The notes under the pieces were generated by a model, which worked only from the letters and a program-made list of their open reading frames with translations, had not been told where the DNA came from and did not search any database. A DNA stretch of 64,000 nucleotides. It comes from Symsagittifera roscoffensis (taxonomy: Eukaryota > Xenacoelomorpha > Acoela > Convolutidae). The stretch is taken from assembly GCF_963678635.1 (NCBI RefSeq), contig NC_087069.1, forward strand, positions 46,828,276 through 46,892,275. Reading direction: 5' to 3'. The translations under genes were made by a program, and so were the position numbers. Shown in pieces: positions 34,812 through 47,601 of this stretch (the stretch's first letter is position 1; each line of letters begins with the position of its first letter).

Positions 34812-34937
34812 TGACGTCATTACCATAAATGGAAAATTGCGTGGGTGTTGACGCCATTCTATTCATAGAATGACGTCATTACCATAAAAAGAAATTTGCA
34901 TGGGTGATACGTCACTTCTAAATATAGAATGACGTCA
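34812..34937. promoter_or_regulatory. Three 59-bp repeats, each with a palindromic CRE
   Basis: TGACGTCATTACC(A/G)TAAA occurs at 34812, 34871 and 34930: three perfect TGACGTCA cAMP-response elements at an exact 59-bp period. Half-sites lie between (TGACGCC, ATACGTCAC, GGCGTCATT), and a partial fourth unit runs into the TATA box. CRE sites bind CREB/ATF bZIP factors in animals. Confidence 0.65.
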
Positions 34938-34975
34938 TTACCGTAAAAGGATAATTGCGTAGGCGTCATTGATAG

Positions 34976-34983
34976 TATAAATA
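34976..34983 (+). promoter_or_regulatory. TATA box upstream of the polymerase region
   Basis: TATAAATA about 40 bp after the last CRE and about 180 bp before the first ATG of the polymerase region at 35157. A 5' leader of roughly 150 bases would follow. Confidence 0.5.
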
Positions 34984-35156
34984 CACTTATTTTATTGGGT
35001 TAAATGATTCATTTTGTTTGCCAAACGGAAACAGTCAATTGAATTTTACTTCAAATTTTACTCTTCGTTACTTCACGAAAAGTAAGTATTTTCATTCATT
35101 TGGTACTTTGAGTTCTTAAATTTGGAACATTTCAAAAGTCCCAATTTTTTTAGATA

Positions 35157-38100
35157 ATGCCTACCCTTAACCGAAACGAGAAAGTAAAGAGTGGAGACTG
35201 TGGAAATATGTATATTCGTCAAAACGCAGCTCGACACCGGAAAAATTGTTGTAAAGTAGTTATTTCTTGCCCTGATTGTAAGTACTTTACTTATTATCAA
35301 CAAGAAATGAGCTATCATATAGCTAAGAAGCATGCTCAACCAAATTCGAAGCAGTCGACGGTTTTTCCTTTTTGTGAACAAGAGTTCCCAAGTTACTTCT
35401 CTCTCCAACAACATCGGAGAAAAGAACATGGAGCAAAACAACGGAAACCCAGTGATACGGTGGCCGACTTGAACAAGATTGTGGAGGAAGAAGGGGAAGA
35501 TGGTGAAAAACTAAAGGAGGAACTTAGTGCTTGTCAACATTTTCTGGTGGATACGGAGATGGAAAATGGGAGACATAAGGTATTTAACTTCCAAATGTCC
35601 AAGTTAGATACTAAAATAATTAACGAGAAACTTGAAGAAGTCTTCAACAAGCTCGATTCTGCAGCCAAAATCAACATTGCTCTGGGTTTTGTACTTCTAA
35701 ACCTTGAGACTGGTGAATATCAATATATCTACGCCCATGAAAACAATACTCTGTTTGAAAAATCCCACTTACTTTGTACGAAAGCGGATTTGATAACAAT
35801 CCAAGGAAAAGTAGAAAAATTTGATATTGTGGAGCAATATACCCAAGAAGGCCAGAACACAAATGGGCGATTCAAGTTGGTTACTAATGTTACAATTTTT
35901 GCTGCTTTGCCGAAAAATATCCCAATGGGATGTCCAGACTCTGTCTTACCCGAACCTCTACTGAAAAACCATTCTTTTAACTGTCTTTTATCTAACAAGG
36001 ACAAGGAACCTTACAAAGATCATTTGTGTCTTTCCGCGCATTGGCAATGTACATGAACGGACACAAAGATCTCGACTCTCACACTTCCAGATACTTTACA
36101 GATTTTATATCAAAATCTGGTTATGATCCTAAAAACTTTCGTGGAGTTTCTGTAGAAGACTTACCTGCTGTCGAAGAAATTGTTCAAAGGAACATCTTTA
36201 CATAAAATTTCGATATCCAAGATGGAGAATATGTAGGAAAACTAGCTCGACGAAGTATCGAAAGATTTGAAAAAACAGTCAAATTACTGAGATTTAACAA
36301 TGATATTGATTCTTTCTTCAAGTGTTTCCGGTGTCCTAGTTGTGATACTTTCTTCAAAAGGTCTGAGTTTCTCAACAAACATCTTCTGAGATGCAAGGAA
36401 CGAGTGAAACATATTTACCCAAAGAACGTCTATGAGCTTCGCGAAACCTTGTTTGAAAAGCTAGAACGATTCAGTCTTCCAGTTTCTGAAGGCAACAAGC
36501 TTTTCAATACTCTAGCGATTTTCGAGTTTGAGTCGATTTGTGTTCCTACAGAGGAACTAAAAGAGACGCAAACTACTACCTGGATTGGAAAACACGTTCC
36601 AATTTCAGTCTCTATATCATCGAATCTGATTGATGAACCCATCTTTTTGTACAACAAGGATCCACATAACTTCATATTGATTTTGTATCCAACCTCGAGC
36701 TGTTGGCTGAACAAAGTAAGCTAGAAATGAGAAAAAAATTTCAAGGTATTGAAGTAGCTGTGAATGAAAGAATGAGAAAGATCTTTGTTCAGCTGAACGA
36801 ACGTGGTAAAAACTTTCCGAGTAACAAACTTGAGTATGAAGACGAAAGCATTGAAGATTCGGAAGAAGCAGATATGTCAACACAATTCTTGCGAATTCAG
36901 AAAAATCAACACATTGATTTGAAACAACATCTGGAGAGATATGTAAATACTTTACTTGTTTTTGGATTTAACAGCGGTAGATATGATTTAAATTTGATCA
37001 AGTCCTACCTAATCCCCTAATTGATTCGCGATAAAGAACAAGAAACATCCGTCATCAAAAAAGCAAATGATCTTTCAAGTTTGGAGATGTACAATTTCTC
37101 GACACAATGAAGTTTCTATGAGGGGCAACTACTCTGGACTCCTTTCTCAAAGCCTATAAAGCTAGCGAAACGAAAGGATTTTTTCCCTATGAGTCGTTTG
37201 ATAACCCAGACAAACTTGACTTTCCTGAATTGCCACCGTATGAAGCCTTTTTCAGTAAACTTAGAAACAACAATCCTCTAGACAAAGATTTCATTGATTA
37301 TGAGAAGCTTGGAAAAAGTGGGTTTGACGAACAACGGGCACTGAAAAAGCTTCAAATCAAGACTGTTCCTTCATCTGGTTTGGATGATTACAATTACTTA
37401 CAAGAGACTTGGAAGAAAAATTGAATGACAGTGTTCAAAGACTTTTTGAAGTGGTACAACAACAAGGATGTAGTTCCAACCCTGGAGGCAATGCAAAAAT
37501 TGATTCAGTTTTATCATAACAAGGGGATAGATATGTTAAAACTTGGATGCACACTTCCAAATCTAGCAAACATTTGTCTACACAAATCCACAAATTACAA
37601 GTCTTATCCATTTTGCGAAAGTGATTAAGACTTGTGTGAAAAAATTAGAGAGGACATGACTGGTGGACCTTCCATTTTTTGCACTCGAAAAGCTGTTGTT
37701 GATGAAACATACATCAGAAATTCATCAAATGTTTGTAAATCAATCGTTGGAATTGATGCAAACCAGCTTTACCCTTTCTCAATGTGTCAAGATATGCCAA
37801 CAGGACTGTACACGAGATGGGAGTTTGGCACTGAAATGCAGAATTCAAGACTAGACATAATCGAACTCGCAACTTTGAGAATATGGTCATGTCTTTTTAT
37901 CAAGAATCAAGACCAGAATGTAAAATTGAGAGCTTTTTTACATCTGGAAAACAGAAAAAAATCGACTGTTTTAATGTTGATGGTTACTGCGATCACTGTA
38001 AGACAGTGTTTGAAGCAATGGGATGTTACTACCACTTCTGTTCCTGTCAAGAAGCTCGTCCCTCCTTAACAGAACAGGATATGAGCGAGGAAACAAGAAG

Positions 38101-39477
38101 AGAGAAATGGATGATATGCGACGAGAATACCTTAAAGAGAAAGGATACAAAGTAGAAATGTGGGAGTGTGACTGGTGGGAAAGTTTCAAAACCGATGACA
38201 AGATCAAAAATCACGTCAGAACTCACTTTCCCTATAAAAGACCTCTTTCTACAGACTCACTTCTAGCAAAAATAAAAGATGGATCTCTTTTTGGCTACGT
38301 TCAGTGCGACTTAGTTGTCCCAGATGAGCTAAAATCAAAATTTGCCAACTTTCCTCCAATTTTCAAAAACACTGAAGTTGGAAGAAATGATATTGGAGAC
38401 TACATGAAAAACTATGCAATCGAAAACGAAATGTTAAAGCATCCCCAGAGAATGCTGATATCTAGTTTCAAGCTAGAAAATGGAACAGTTATAACTCCTC
38501 TGTTCAACTTTTATATGGAACTTGGATTACAGTGCACCAAAATTTATCGATTTGTTCAATATTCTCCTCGGAAATGCTTTAATAATTTCGTTCAGTCAGT
38601 GGTTGATGCTAGAAGAGAAGGAGATGAAAACCCTTTGTCAGGAGTTGTAGCAGAAACAATGAAACTTTTGGGTACTTCTTCGTATGGATATCAGATTATG
38701 GATAGATCGAGACATACAATCACAAAATATCTGAACGATGAAAAAACCCATAAGGCAATCAATGAACCACTGTTTAAGAGACTTAACTCAGTTGAGAAGG
38801 ACTTATATGAGGTGGAATTATTGAAATCAAACATTGAGCACCGAGAATCCATCATTGTTGGTTTTTTCATACTTCAGTATGCAAAACTGAGAATGTTGGA
38901 GCTCTACTATAACTTCTTTGACAAATTCTGCGATGTGAATAAATTTGAAGAGTTGGAGATGGACACAGACTCACTTTACTTGGCACTTGCTGAAGAGAAT
39001 TTATACGACTGTATCAAACCAGATAAGAGAGCTGCTTGGGAGAAATTGAGGAAAAATGTTTGCAGAGACTCTTTCAAGGCGGATGCAAAATCGAATTTCT
39101 TCCCTCAAACGTGTTTCATTACGCATAAAAAGCATGATAAGCGGGAGCCGGGACTTTTTAAAGAAGAGTTTAAATGTACAGAAATGCTATGTTTGTGTAG
39201 CAATACATATTGCTGCTATGACAGCAAGTCAGATAAGTTCAAATTTAGCAGTAAGGGATTAAATAAACGGGTTCTAGAAGATTCTGGAGACGGTCCCATG
39301 TCAAAATACAGGAGAGTGCTTGATGAAGCAATTAATCTTACATCTACTAACAGAGGATTCAGAACTATAAATCATATGGTGGCCACATATGAACAGACAA
39401 AGAAAGGACTAAGCTATTTTTATCCAAAAAGACAAGTACAAGATGATGAATTTCATACAAAACCACTGAACTTATAA
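35157..39477 (+). other. Protein-primed family B DNA polymerase region of the Polinton
   Basis: The N-terminal part has clustered Cys/His zinc-finger-like motifs (CPDCKYFTYYQQEMSYH, FCEQEFPSYFSLQQH), as in many Polinton polymerases of animals. Further along come a landmark HIYPKNVYELRETLFEKL, the motif KLLGTSSYGYQ (polymerase motif B, usually K..NS.YG) and EMDTDSLYLAL, the DTDS metal-binding motif C. The polymerase would replicate the element from a terminal-protein primer. The region is broken in several places and is described here only as a fossil; its parts are in the expected order over a normal overall length. Upstream lie the CRE array and a TATA box. Confidence 0.88.
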
Positions 39478-39588
39478 GAACTGATCTGGTCAAGTAAATT
39501 TTTTCATGATGTTGTATTATATTGGTTTTATGATGTTAAAATGTAAAATTTTGCGGTAAACTTGTAATACAATGCAGTGATTTATATA

Positions 39589-40070
39589 CGTCTCTGTAGG
39601 TTCAGAATAGATTCAGATAGGTAAAAAAAAGTATCTAATAAATTTTTATTAGATCAAATTATACAAAATCTTATCGTGTTTTGAATTTTTTCGAAAAAAT
39701 TTTAAGTTTTTTTGATAAAAATTCCAAGTTTTTGCACAAAAACTCTTACCATTGACTTATCATCCACCAAAAAAACTAAATATATTATCTCAATTCTACA
39801 ATCTACACGTAATTAACAATTAATTGTTCCCAATTAGGTAACGCGCGCCGAGATTTTTGCGAAAAAATTAGACATTTTTGCAGAAAAATTTTCGTTTTTC
39901 TTTCTTTTACCATCGCACTGAAACCTTACTATCGGTATTCCCTATCTTAATACATTGTAGACTCTATACCCAATCTTAATACATAGCTTGTAGACCGGAT
40001 GCTCTATTCCCTATCTTAATACATGTAGGTCTGCAGGCACCCCCCCTGATCACCTGCAACATCTACTACT
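39589..40070. repeat. Right terminal inverted repeat of the Polinton
   Basis: Inverse of 26591-27096, ending AACATCTACTACT next to the target duplication AGTATC (40071-40076). Confidence 0.88.
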
Positions 40071-40076
40071 AGTATC

Positions 40077-43060
40077 TTATCTTATATTTGACGAATAACT
40101 TATTGAGAGCGGGAAACTCTTTGATAATTTGGAACACAGCGAAAAAGTTAATTAGTCGATGAACACTTTTGCTCAGTTATTAAAAAAGTGTTTAGAAAAA
40201 TTCTCGCACTAAAAAACAATTGATAATTGATTATATGCAAACTTTTGGTCTGTTTCTAAAAAATTTTGAAACAATTAAAGATAATCAAATGGAAACAGCT
40301 TAAATTGTTACTTATTAGTAATTTAACCCTAATAATTTCTTTAAGTTTTTTTTTGAATTATACGCAATTATGATTGGTTTTTTGTTTAAAACCATTTTTG
40401 TTTTGAAATCTAAGTTGCTTGATTTATTTTGCGTTTCATAGATGTTGAGTAATATACAAAATTGCAAAACCGTTATGGCAGTTTTTAAATCAGTTTAAAT
40501 ACAAATTTATAAAGTTTGTCTTTTTTTGTAGATTAAATTTTGCTCCTGACGCTTTTTTTATGTTTTTCCACCAAAATATCTGACCATTATTTAACTTGGA
40601 TGATTAGATTGGCTGACTTTTTTCTTCAACTGCAGAAACTACACCACTATCCTGAAAAATCTCTATGAAACTTTTTTTTGGTTATATTTTTTGTTCTGAT
40701 GATTCAAAATGTGACAAAACACCTCACGTCAGCAAAAAGTTAGAGTTTTTAATTTATGTTTGTGCTGGGATAACAAGTTGGTAAAATCAGAAGTTTTATT
40801 CCATTATAATTGATTTTTAGGAGATTTTTCACATAGTTATAATAGATTATAATTGAGTATAATCCATTTACATATCTGCAAAAGGTTGCATTTTTATAAT
40901 GCATTATAAAAAGTATAAACATTTAATTTTGGCTCTAAAAATTAATTATAATCTTTAAAAAAGTACATTTTCCAAAAAAAATGTAATTGATTTTTTTCTT
41001 CGTACTGAAAATGATTGGGTCCTCCTTCGATTCGAACTCAAAGATCGAATGTGGAACGCTGATCAAACGTTGCGGGAAAAAGATGCAAAGACTGTTGAAT
41101 CCAAAGCACACTCTTCAATTTTTCTTGAGTGCGTGTTTTTCTTGAAACTATCTGGGGCGTTGGGAAAGTTTTTGACTTCTATGCGCGAGTGGAAAATGTT
41201 TGAGATATTGAATCAACCTATAAAATTTTATTTTTCATTTTTGCAAGACTTTTTTTGGCTTTTGTTTTTTATCGACCTAAGCAGGTTATTTCAATGAGCT
41301 ATAGTTGTAACCCCTGGACGCGTTATGAAAACCTCCATTATTTATCAAAAAAAGGAAAAAAACGAAGTTTGTTGTCATGGAGAAGCTTGAAAAAAAAGAA
41401 CTGACTGGATGTCTCAACATTCAGTTTTTTGTTATGAGGAATGAATGTGAGGTTAAGTTTTGACTTTCATTGAGAGGAATCAGTGACCTGTAAAAGTTGC
41501 TTGAAATTTTCACCCTGTACTCTTTTTACACTGTTATTTTATTCATCTTCAAATACGATAATGGTCTTAACCACTTTCGATCGAATTGGTATAAAGAGAC
41601 GAAAAAACAACACCTTATTGGACATTTAAAGTATGATTTGAAACAAAAAAGAATTGATGCTTTTCAGTGTGGCCCAAAAAATTGCCGCGTTTAAGTAATA
41701 TAATTTGTCAAAGCATCCTACAGATAAGACTGTTATGAAATATTTCTTAATGCGCTGCGCTCTCAATACGCGACTCAATAGTATAACGTCTTCCCTAACA
41801 GCTTGTTTTGAGGTACTATGTTTTTGCAAGCTACACAAAAGTTGATTTAACAATAGATACATTTTCGAGTGTCATATTAAAAATTGTTAACGTTTCATTA
41901 AAATGCAGCAGAATGTAAAAAAAATCAGTGCAATGTTTTTGGAATTGTGTAACCAAACTTATATAACTGACAGACGTTATATATATTTTTGATTGACAGA
42001 TTTACTTCGTTTGACGCTAGCTGGAGCTGATGTTGCTAAGTTAAGCTTCACTATCTAAAAAGGCTAGAAAAAAAACAGGTTTTTTCCTTTATGAATGATA
42101 CTTATTGTGATATCATACGAGGTATCGCGTTGGAAAACTAATTTGGTAATTCAAGAATGTATTATCTTTTACTTGAATAAATTGTTTTCTATTTTGTTTT
42201 AGTTAGCTACTGAGCGTAATCCAGCAGTTGAAACTCTGAGCTCTCAGCTGTGTACTAATATCTCTGATCTAATGACCTTGGACACATCTAAGAACAAATA
42301 ATTTATAACACTGAGGGTTATTGTTACATCATCCAATTACTGCTAGTGCAGTAGCAGTATGACATACAGCCTCGAGTGAAAACAATTTTTTTTGAAATGA
42401 TAAATAATTTATACTATCAAGAGTTTTAGACACTCAGTTCTTTTAAAAGTTTGTGAATTTGAATCGCAGAATTTTCTTTTTTTTTAAATTATTTCTTAAT
42501 TTTTTACTATTAATATAGGGCTTGGTTCTCAAAGTTCAAAAAGAATGTAACTTGAAACAAAATTACGAATTCTACATTTTAGTGCATTTAGCAGGATTTT
42601 TAAAATTAGTTGTGTTTTGTTTAAAATTTATGCTAAAAATTTCTGTATATATATGATAGTTAGTACAGAATATGTTCAAATTTGAAAATGATAAAAAAGC
42701 GTGTTAGAAGCTTTATTCAGAAATTTTTATGCTTCGCAAACATCGAGCTCTTGAATAAAGTTCGACCATAACAAAAACTTATTATCCAACTCATAAAAGT
42801 ACGATAGCTGAGAGTTAGTTGCAATTATTTTTCACCTTCAAAAAAAATGTCCAGAATATTTTGAGAGGCCAAATTTAAAAATGAAATTACGTTGCTTGAA
42901 TTGATCAAAAATACAAAATTTTTGGGACCTTTTTTAAATTTTGTCTTACAAAACTAATTGAAATATGGCTGTTTAGAAACCAAAAATTGGAAAAAAAATT
43001 TCATGAGAGGTTTTCCGGAAAAACAAAGAAATCATGGAAATTTATGTTTATATATATATG
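40077..43060. other. Intergenic, no gene seen
   Basis: AT-rich without credible ORFs. Bases about 40798-40950 again carry TATAATCGAT/TTATAATTGA words of the family D hairpin type. Confidence 0.4.
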
Positions 43061-43079
43061 TTTATATATAAATTGTATA

Positions 43080-44900
43080 TTGAAGAGTTTGGAAATTAAG
43101 TTTAGAATCACTCGCAATAAGCTCATCGATCGTCTATCGTTTTTTGGATAATTGCAAATCTTTTCCAACGATTGACACCTACAGAAAGCGTTGGTAGACA
43201 GCAAACTTGGTAGAATTAGGAATGACAGAGCCAACAGTTTTCAGGGAAGAATAACATCAAAAAACATGTGGCTTCCTCCTAGTGAATCAAATACAAAACA
43301 AGAGGCAATCAAATTAATTGTCTCACATTTTCGTGGAACTGAAGCGGGTCGGCTTTAAATAAAAAATACCGCAGTCTTGCCTTGAAAACGTGGATAATGT
43401 GGAAGATTTGAAAACAAAGGCAAAAATATCAAAACTCAACCCAAGGCTGACTGGGCAAAAAGTTCTGAGCGCTTTACTTCCGGGATGGAAACTGAGAAAA
43501 GAATCATGAAACACTGAAAATATTTTTTCGCAATAAAAGAAAAACAATCAAAATTTGAGCGCGATATTTGGGATAAAAATGAATTCTAACTTGAAAGAAA
43601 TGGGGTAAGTGGCAAAACTGGATGTTGAGTTAAAACGATTTCGTGAAATGTTGAAATCAAAATGTTCAATTATAGCAATACGTTTAGCAGTACAGAATAT
43701 TTTCTTTCCAAGAGCATCCATTGTAAGAAAGGGTAACCATTCTGGACTTTGCTTTAGATCTATTGCTATATCAAGCTTTGGTTAGCTTCGAAAACAACTG
43801 TTAGGGAAGTAGTTCTACGAGCTCAAAAAGTCAATTTTTGCTGTTAGATTTTTTTACAAATAAAATCAGCTGCGTATAAAGAACAAAATAAACGTTAACA
43901 TTTCTCTATATTGCAACAAATGGCAAAATAAAATACTTTAAAGTTTTTGAAATTGTTTGACCCAATTTTAATTGATGTTTGAAGCTGATAACAAACTCTG
44001 TCAGTTTTGAGTTTTTGTAGGTTAAGCTTCATCTACCGGGCATAGCGTGCAGATAGCGTCTTAAAAAAACGGAAAAAGCTAAAAAAAAGTTCATTCACTA
44101 ATTAATGATAGTGTATAAATTGACTTGGTTTTCAAAAGCTCAAAAAAACGGAATTTTGGGGGAAAAATAAGGATTGAAATATATGGTGTTCGATAAGCCT
44201 AGGTCTACTACGCATTTGAGGATGAATTGTCATCAGAATCCCTGGTTGAAATCCATTCTTTTTTAGTTTGAAAACAGATGTGTAGACAAGAAACGTTGTG
44301 CCACACATTTGCGTAAAAGATAATTTTTACAGATTATTTTTACATAAGAAAATCATAACAATATAATGGTGTACTTAAAATTTGTCGTGTATTGCAGATC
44401 TATCCCAAAGATTGACACCTTAAAGTAGTGTTATCCCTGTCGAATTGAAAGGTGAAAAGCTAGGAAAAAGTTGATCTATTAAACAAAGAAAAAAAAGGGG
44501 TTAACATGTAAATTTGATCGAGAGGCGTCCTCCTATTGCGTCAAATTTAAACAGAAGCGAAACAGAAGCGAAACAGAAGCGAAGCAGAAGCGAAACAGAA
44601 GCGAAACAGAAGCGAAACAGAAGTCTTGTCTTGAAAACGTGGATAATGTGGAATATTTAAGAAAATAAGGAAAAATATCAAAAGTTAACCCCTGACTAAT
44701 TGGGAGAACAATTTTCAGCGCTTTTCTTTCGGAATGGAAAATGAAGAGCTAATCATGAAGCTGAGAAAATGTTTTTCCCCTGAAAAAAAAGTAAAACACA
44801 AACGCTACAATTGAAGCAGAAGTAAACTCTAAATATAGAATTGAGGATTCGGCAAAAAACTGTAAAGCTGGACGTTGGGTTAAAACTAATTTAAAAGCTA
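43080..44900. repeat. Diverged tandem duplication, about 1.25-kb offset
   Basis: Text around 43370-43545 (CTTGAAAACGTGGATAATGT, CAACCCAAGGCTGACTGGG, GAATCATGAAACACTGA) recurs at about 44628-44790, and ACGATTGACACCTACAGAAAG at 43170 has a counterpart at 44415. Two copies of a roughly 600-700-bp segment lie about 1.25 kb apart. No preserved protein frame was found in either. Confidence 0.55.
44548..44622. repeat. 12-bp minisatellite AACAGAAGCGAA
   Basis: About six uninterrupted copies of AACAGAAGCGAA, one with GCAG replacing ACAG. It sits in the second copy of the duplicated segment; the first copy has a single GAAGCGGG at the same place. Confidence 0.8.
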
Positions 44901-46631
44901 TTTAAGCCATGATATTAAAAAAGCAAAACTTTTTGGATTAGGTGATCAGGAGAAGTTTTGATAGAAATTGTCTTCACAATGAAAAGTTTCTATGGTTTTT
45001 TCCAACATTGCTTTTCATTTTTTTCCAGACAAAGGTTATGTATTTACGGTTTTCATGAAAACATTGGTTTTTTTTCCATTCAGGAAAGTTTTTTTTTAGG
45101 CTCAGAAAGTAAGACGCCATACAGAAACATTCGTTTTTTGTTTATCACGCAATTATAAGGCAACATTTTGCAAAAAAATCTCTTTAGGTTTTGTTTTTTC
45201 CTTTTGGTTTCTTCCTTCGTTTTCGAAATTTGTTTTCTATTTTTCCTAGCAAATTTTCTACTGATGAGGTCAACATAAATTTTTATTGTTTTTCATAGCA
45301 ATCAATAACTAATAGAGAACGCAACTAATTACAATCAATGGAAAATGTCTTTTCTTGACTGCAAATAGATTCGATGATTGTATTTCTAGAAAAAAAAGTT
45401 CATAGTTGCATTTTTAGCATCTATGGTTAGAGAAAAAAAAAGTTTTTAAAATACAAAAAAAAACTTGAAATTTGAAAACCCTTTTTTGAATATTTCAATA
45501 CTCTTATGTAATTCTATGAAACTTTTTATTTATGAAAGTATATGCGTATGTAACGAGATCGAAGAGAAGTAAATGTTAGGAAAAAGATTAAAAGATCATT
45601 TCGACAAACATATCTTAAATTATGATTAGTTAATAGATATATATTTATAAAAACTAATAATAGATATTTATGCTTTGGTGACACACTTGCTCACTTTATT
45701 TTGAAATTATGTTCGATAAACCGCAAACTTTTGATGCCTTTCAAAATTTGCTGAAAAATATATTGAAATATGGTTTTTAATGGATTATATTTGTAACAAA
45801 AATAAGAACTGACTTCAGACGAAGTGTAGATCTTGAAATTTTTGAATAAAAGCAGAAAAAGAATTTTTTCGATGTTTATAAAATGCATCAAATTGATAAT
45901 AGTAATATTCGTGAAATTTATGAAACTATCTGCCGGATTTACAGGCAGCTTGTTGTAGGAGACCTGAATGATGAAATCTTGAAAACGGCTAGCTCATGTT
46001 TAAAGAGCATTTAAGTAAGATAATGAATCAAGTTAAGGTCAGAATGGAAAAGAAACGTGGTTGCTGATGCCTAGTAGTTGAAGAGGGACTTGCTGAAGGT
46101 GTTAGCTTTTTGCGGAAAATTGAAATTCTTTGAATGAGAGATTGAGGGTTCAGGAACGGCAAACCAGAGCAAGTTTTATCATCAACAAAAACGTTCTGTT
46201 TGTCTTGAGAACATTTAAAAAGTTTTTTTTCGGAAACTCAAAGCGTTTTTTTTGCAGCTGAACTTGTATTGAAAACTTCTCTGAATTTTTTTTCTACAAA
46301 TCTTGTGAATTTTTAAAGTTAAAGTTTTAAATGATTGGGACTTTAGACAACGATTAATTTGTGAGATGAAAGTCTTATTCTAGATTACGAGCTGAAGTTG
46401 ATTGGTTATGGGTCATAAAACATTTAAGTCGTGACAGTTTTGTTCCAATTGGTAGTTTTCTCCCTCGGCAAATCTAATTTTGCAATCGATTATCCTAGTT
46501 ATTATTTAGTTGTGAAATAGACAGTTTTTAAACCACTAACAATTGTTTTCATTTATTATCAAATCGCATAGAAAAATTAATTTAAAAGTTTTGGAAAATA
46601 AAAATATATTGTATGCTTTTTCAATTGATTT
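44901..46631. other. Intergenic, no gene seen
   Basis: AT-rich. A 66-codon hydrophobic frame on the - strand (45691-45891) has no supporting feature. Confidence 0.35.
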
Positions 46632-47601
46632 TTAGTTCTGATGATTTCCCGGGAAAAAACTTTTCAAAACTTTTGAATTAAAAAACGAAAAAATATGTTT
46701 GTAAAATTTTTTCGTTTTTAAATTTGTGTCCGCTGGGTTACTGTGTACCCAGAGTTTACAATGCAACAGGCTCTTCAATTTCTCTACTATCGGGAATAGA
46801 TTCTGTGTATATTTCTGTACGTATAATTCCTGACTATAAAATGGGCTATCATTTTTTGGTGAACCTATAATGTTTTTCATATTTTGATTTTCAGGTTTTT
46901 GGTTGGAGTCACTCGAGCACCCTCCTTGTTGTGCCATATTTAGTAGAAAGCAACCAAACTGAAGAATAACAAGAGCTTGAGAACATTTAAAATGGAGAAA
47001 AACAGTTAAGCCATCTTCAGTTTCCGACAAAAAAAGTGATCCGTGCCGTTGCCTAGACATCACAATTTGAGAATTGGGCTCTACAACATGATAATGGGAT
47101 CAGTCCTGTAACACTGTTCTAACATAGTTTTTGATTCCACAGCACTAAAACTTACGTTGGAAATTATCCCAAGCTCTCCTACTGTTTTCTTCAGAGCTGC
47201 TGGAGAGGCAGTCGTGATAGTAGTTGTAATTGTAGCTGTAATTGTATTTGTAGTTCCTCGTGGAACCATCAAGCCAGCCTTCGACTCTGTCCTCGAAATA
47301 TGTTCGGCGTTTCAGATAAAGAACTATCACAACAATTTGAAGTGCGATAGCAATTGTATGCTGCAAAGACAGGCTTTTGATGAATGATTTTGACGAAGGA
47401 TTTTCTGTGAACAAACTATCCACAAAAATCCAGAACAACTGCTGTAAACATAACAAAACTGAAAATCGTCGCCAAGATATAAGCGATGAATCTCATTTTT
47501 TCTACCATAAACCTGATATATTCGATCTGATATGCAAAAAGAAAAAACCAGATAAACAGTATCAAGAAGAAAACTAAATAGCTAGCTCTTGATTGTGCCA
47601 T
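46632..47601 (-). pseudogene. Tetraspanin-like gene, apparently damaged
   Basis: Reading on the - strand from 47601: MAQSRASYLVFFLILFIWFF gives a first membrane span, then FIAYILATIFSFVMFTAVVL a second, and HTIAIALQIVVIVLYLKRR a third. A large-loop-like segment ends AWDNFQRKF, followed by a stop codon (TAG, 47145-47147) and CCGIKNY. W..FQ..F.CCG is the signature of the tetraspanin large extracellular loop. A fourth hydrophobic stretch (LVILQFGCFLLNMA) follows in a 143-codon frame. Spans 2 and 3 lie in different frames: either a frame change or a 64-nt intron (GTAGAA...TTTACAG, which would remove span 2). A second in-frame stop (47100-47102) lies after CCGIKNY. A good GTAAGT donor overlaps the QRK codons, so a splice form skipping CCG is possible. 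Best reading: decayed tetraspanin-like gene. Confidence 0.5.

Larger units (their letters stand above)
26591..40070 (+). mobile_element. Polinton/Maverick-type element, 13.48 kb, broken
   Basis: The boundaries are exact: AGTATC at 26585-26590 and again at 40071-40076 is a 6-bp target duplication. The element starts AGTAGTAGATGTT and ends AACATCTACTACT. Terminal inverted repeats run about 26591-27096 and 39589-40070 and are about 94% alike by eye over the 140 bases I compared, so the insertion is of moderate age. It encodes a protein-primed family B DNA polymerase region (+, right half) and several unassigned ORFs, mostly on the - strand. 6-bp duplications, AG...CT ends, long inverted repeats and this polymerase define Polintons. 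I do not recognise integrase, packaging ATPase, protease or capsid genes. It is broken, with several breaks in the polymerase region alone; treat it as a fossil. Confidence 0.9.

Noticed and set aside
40995-41060. tRNA-like TTCGATTCGAAC box
   Set aside because: Resembles a T-loop on the - strand, but no A box, stems or acceptor arm could be found at the right distance.
47157-47387. 76-codon + strand frame with VVIVVVIVAVIVFVV
   Set aside because: Antisense shadow of the Tyr/Asn-rich loop of the tetraspanin-like locus.
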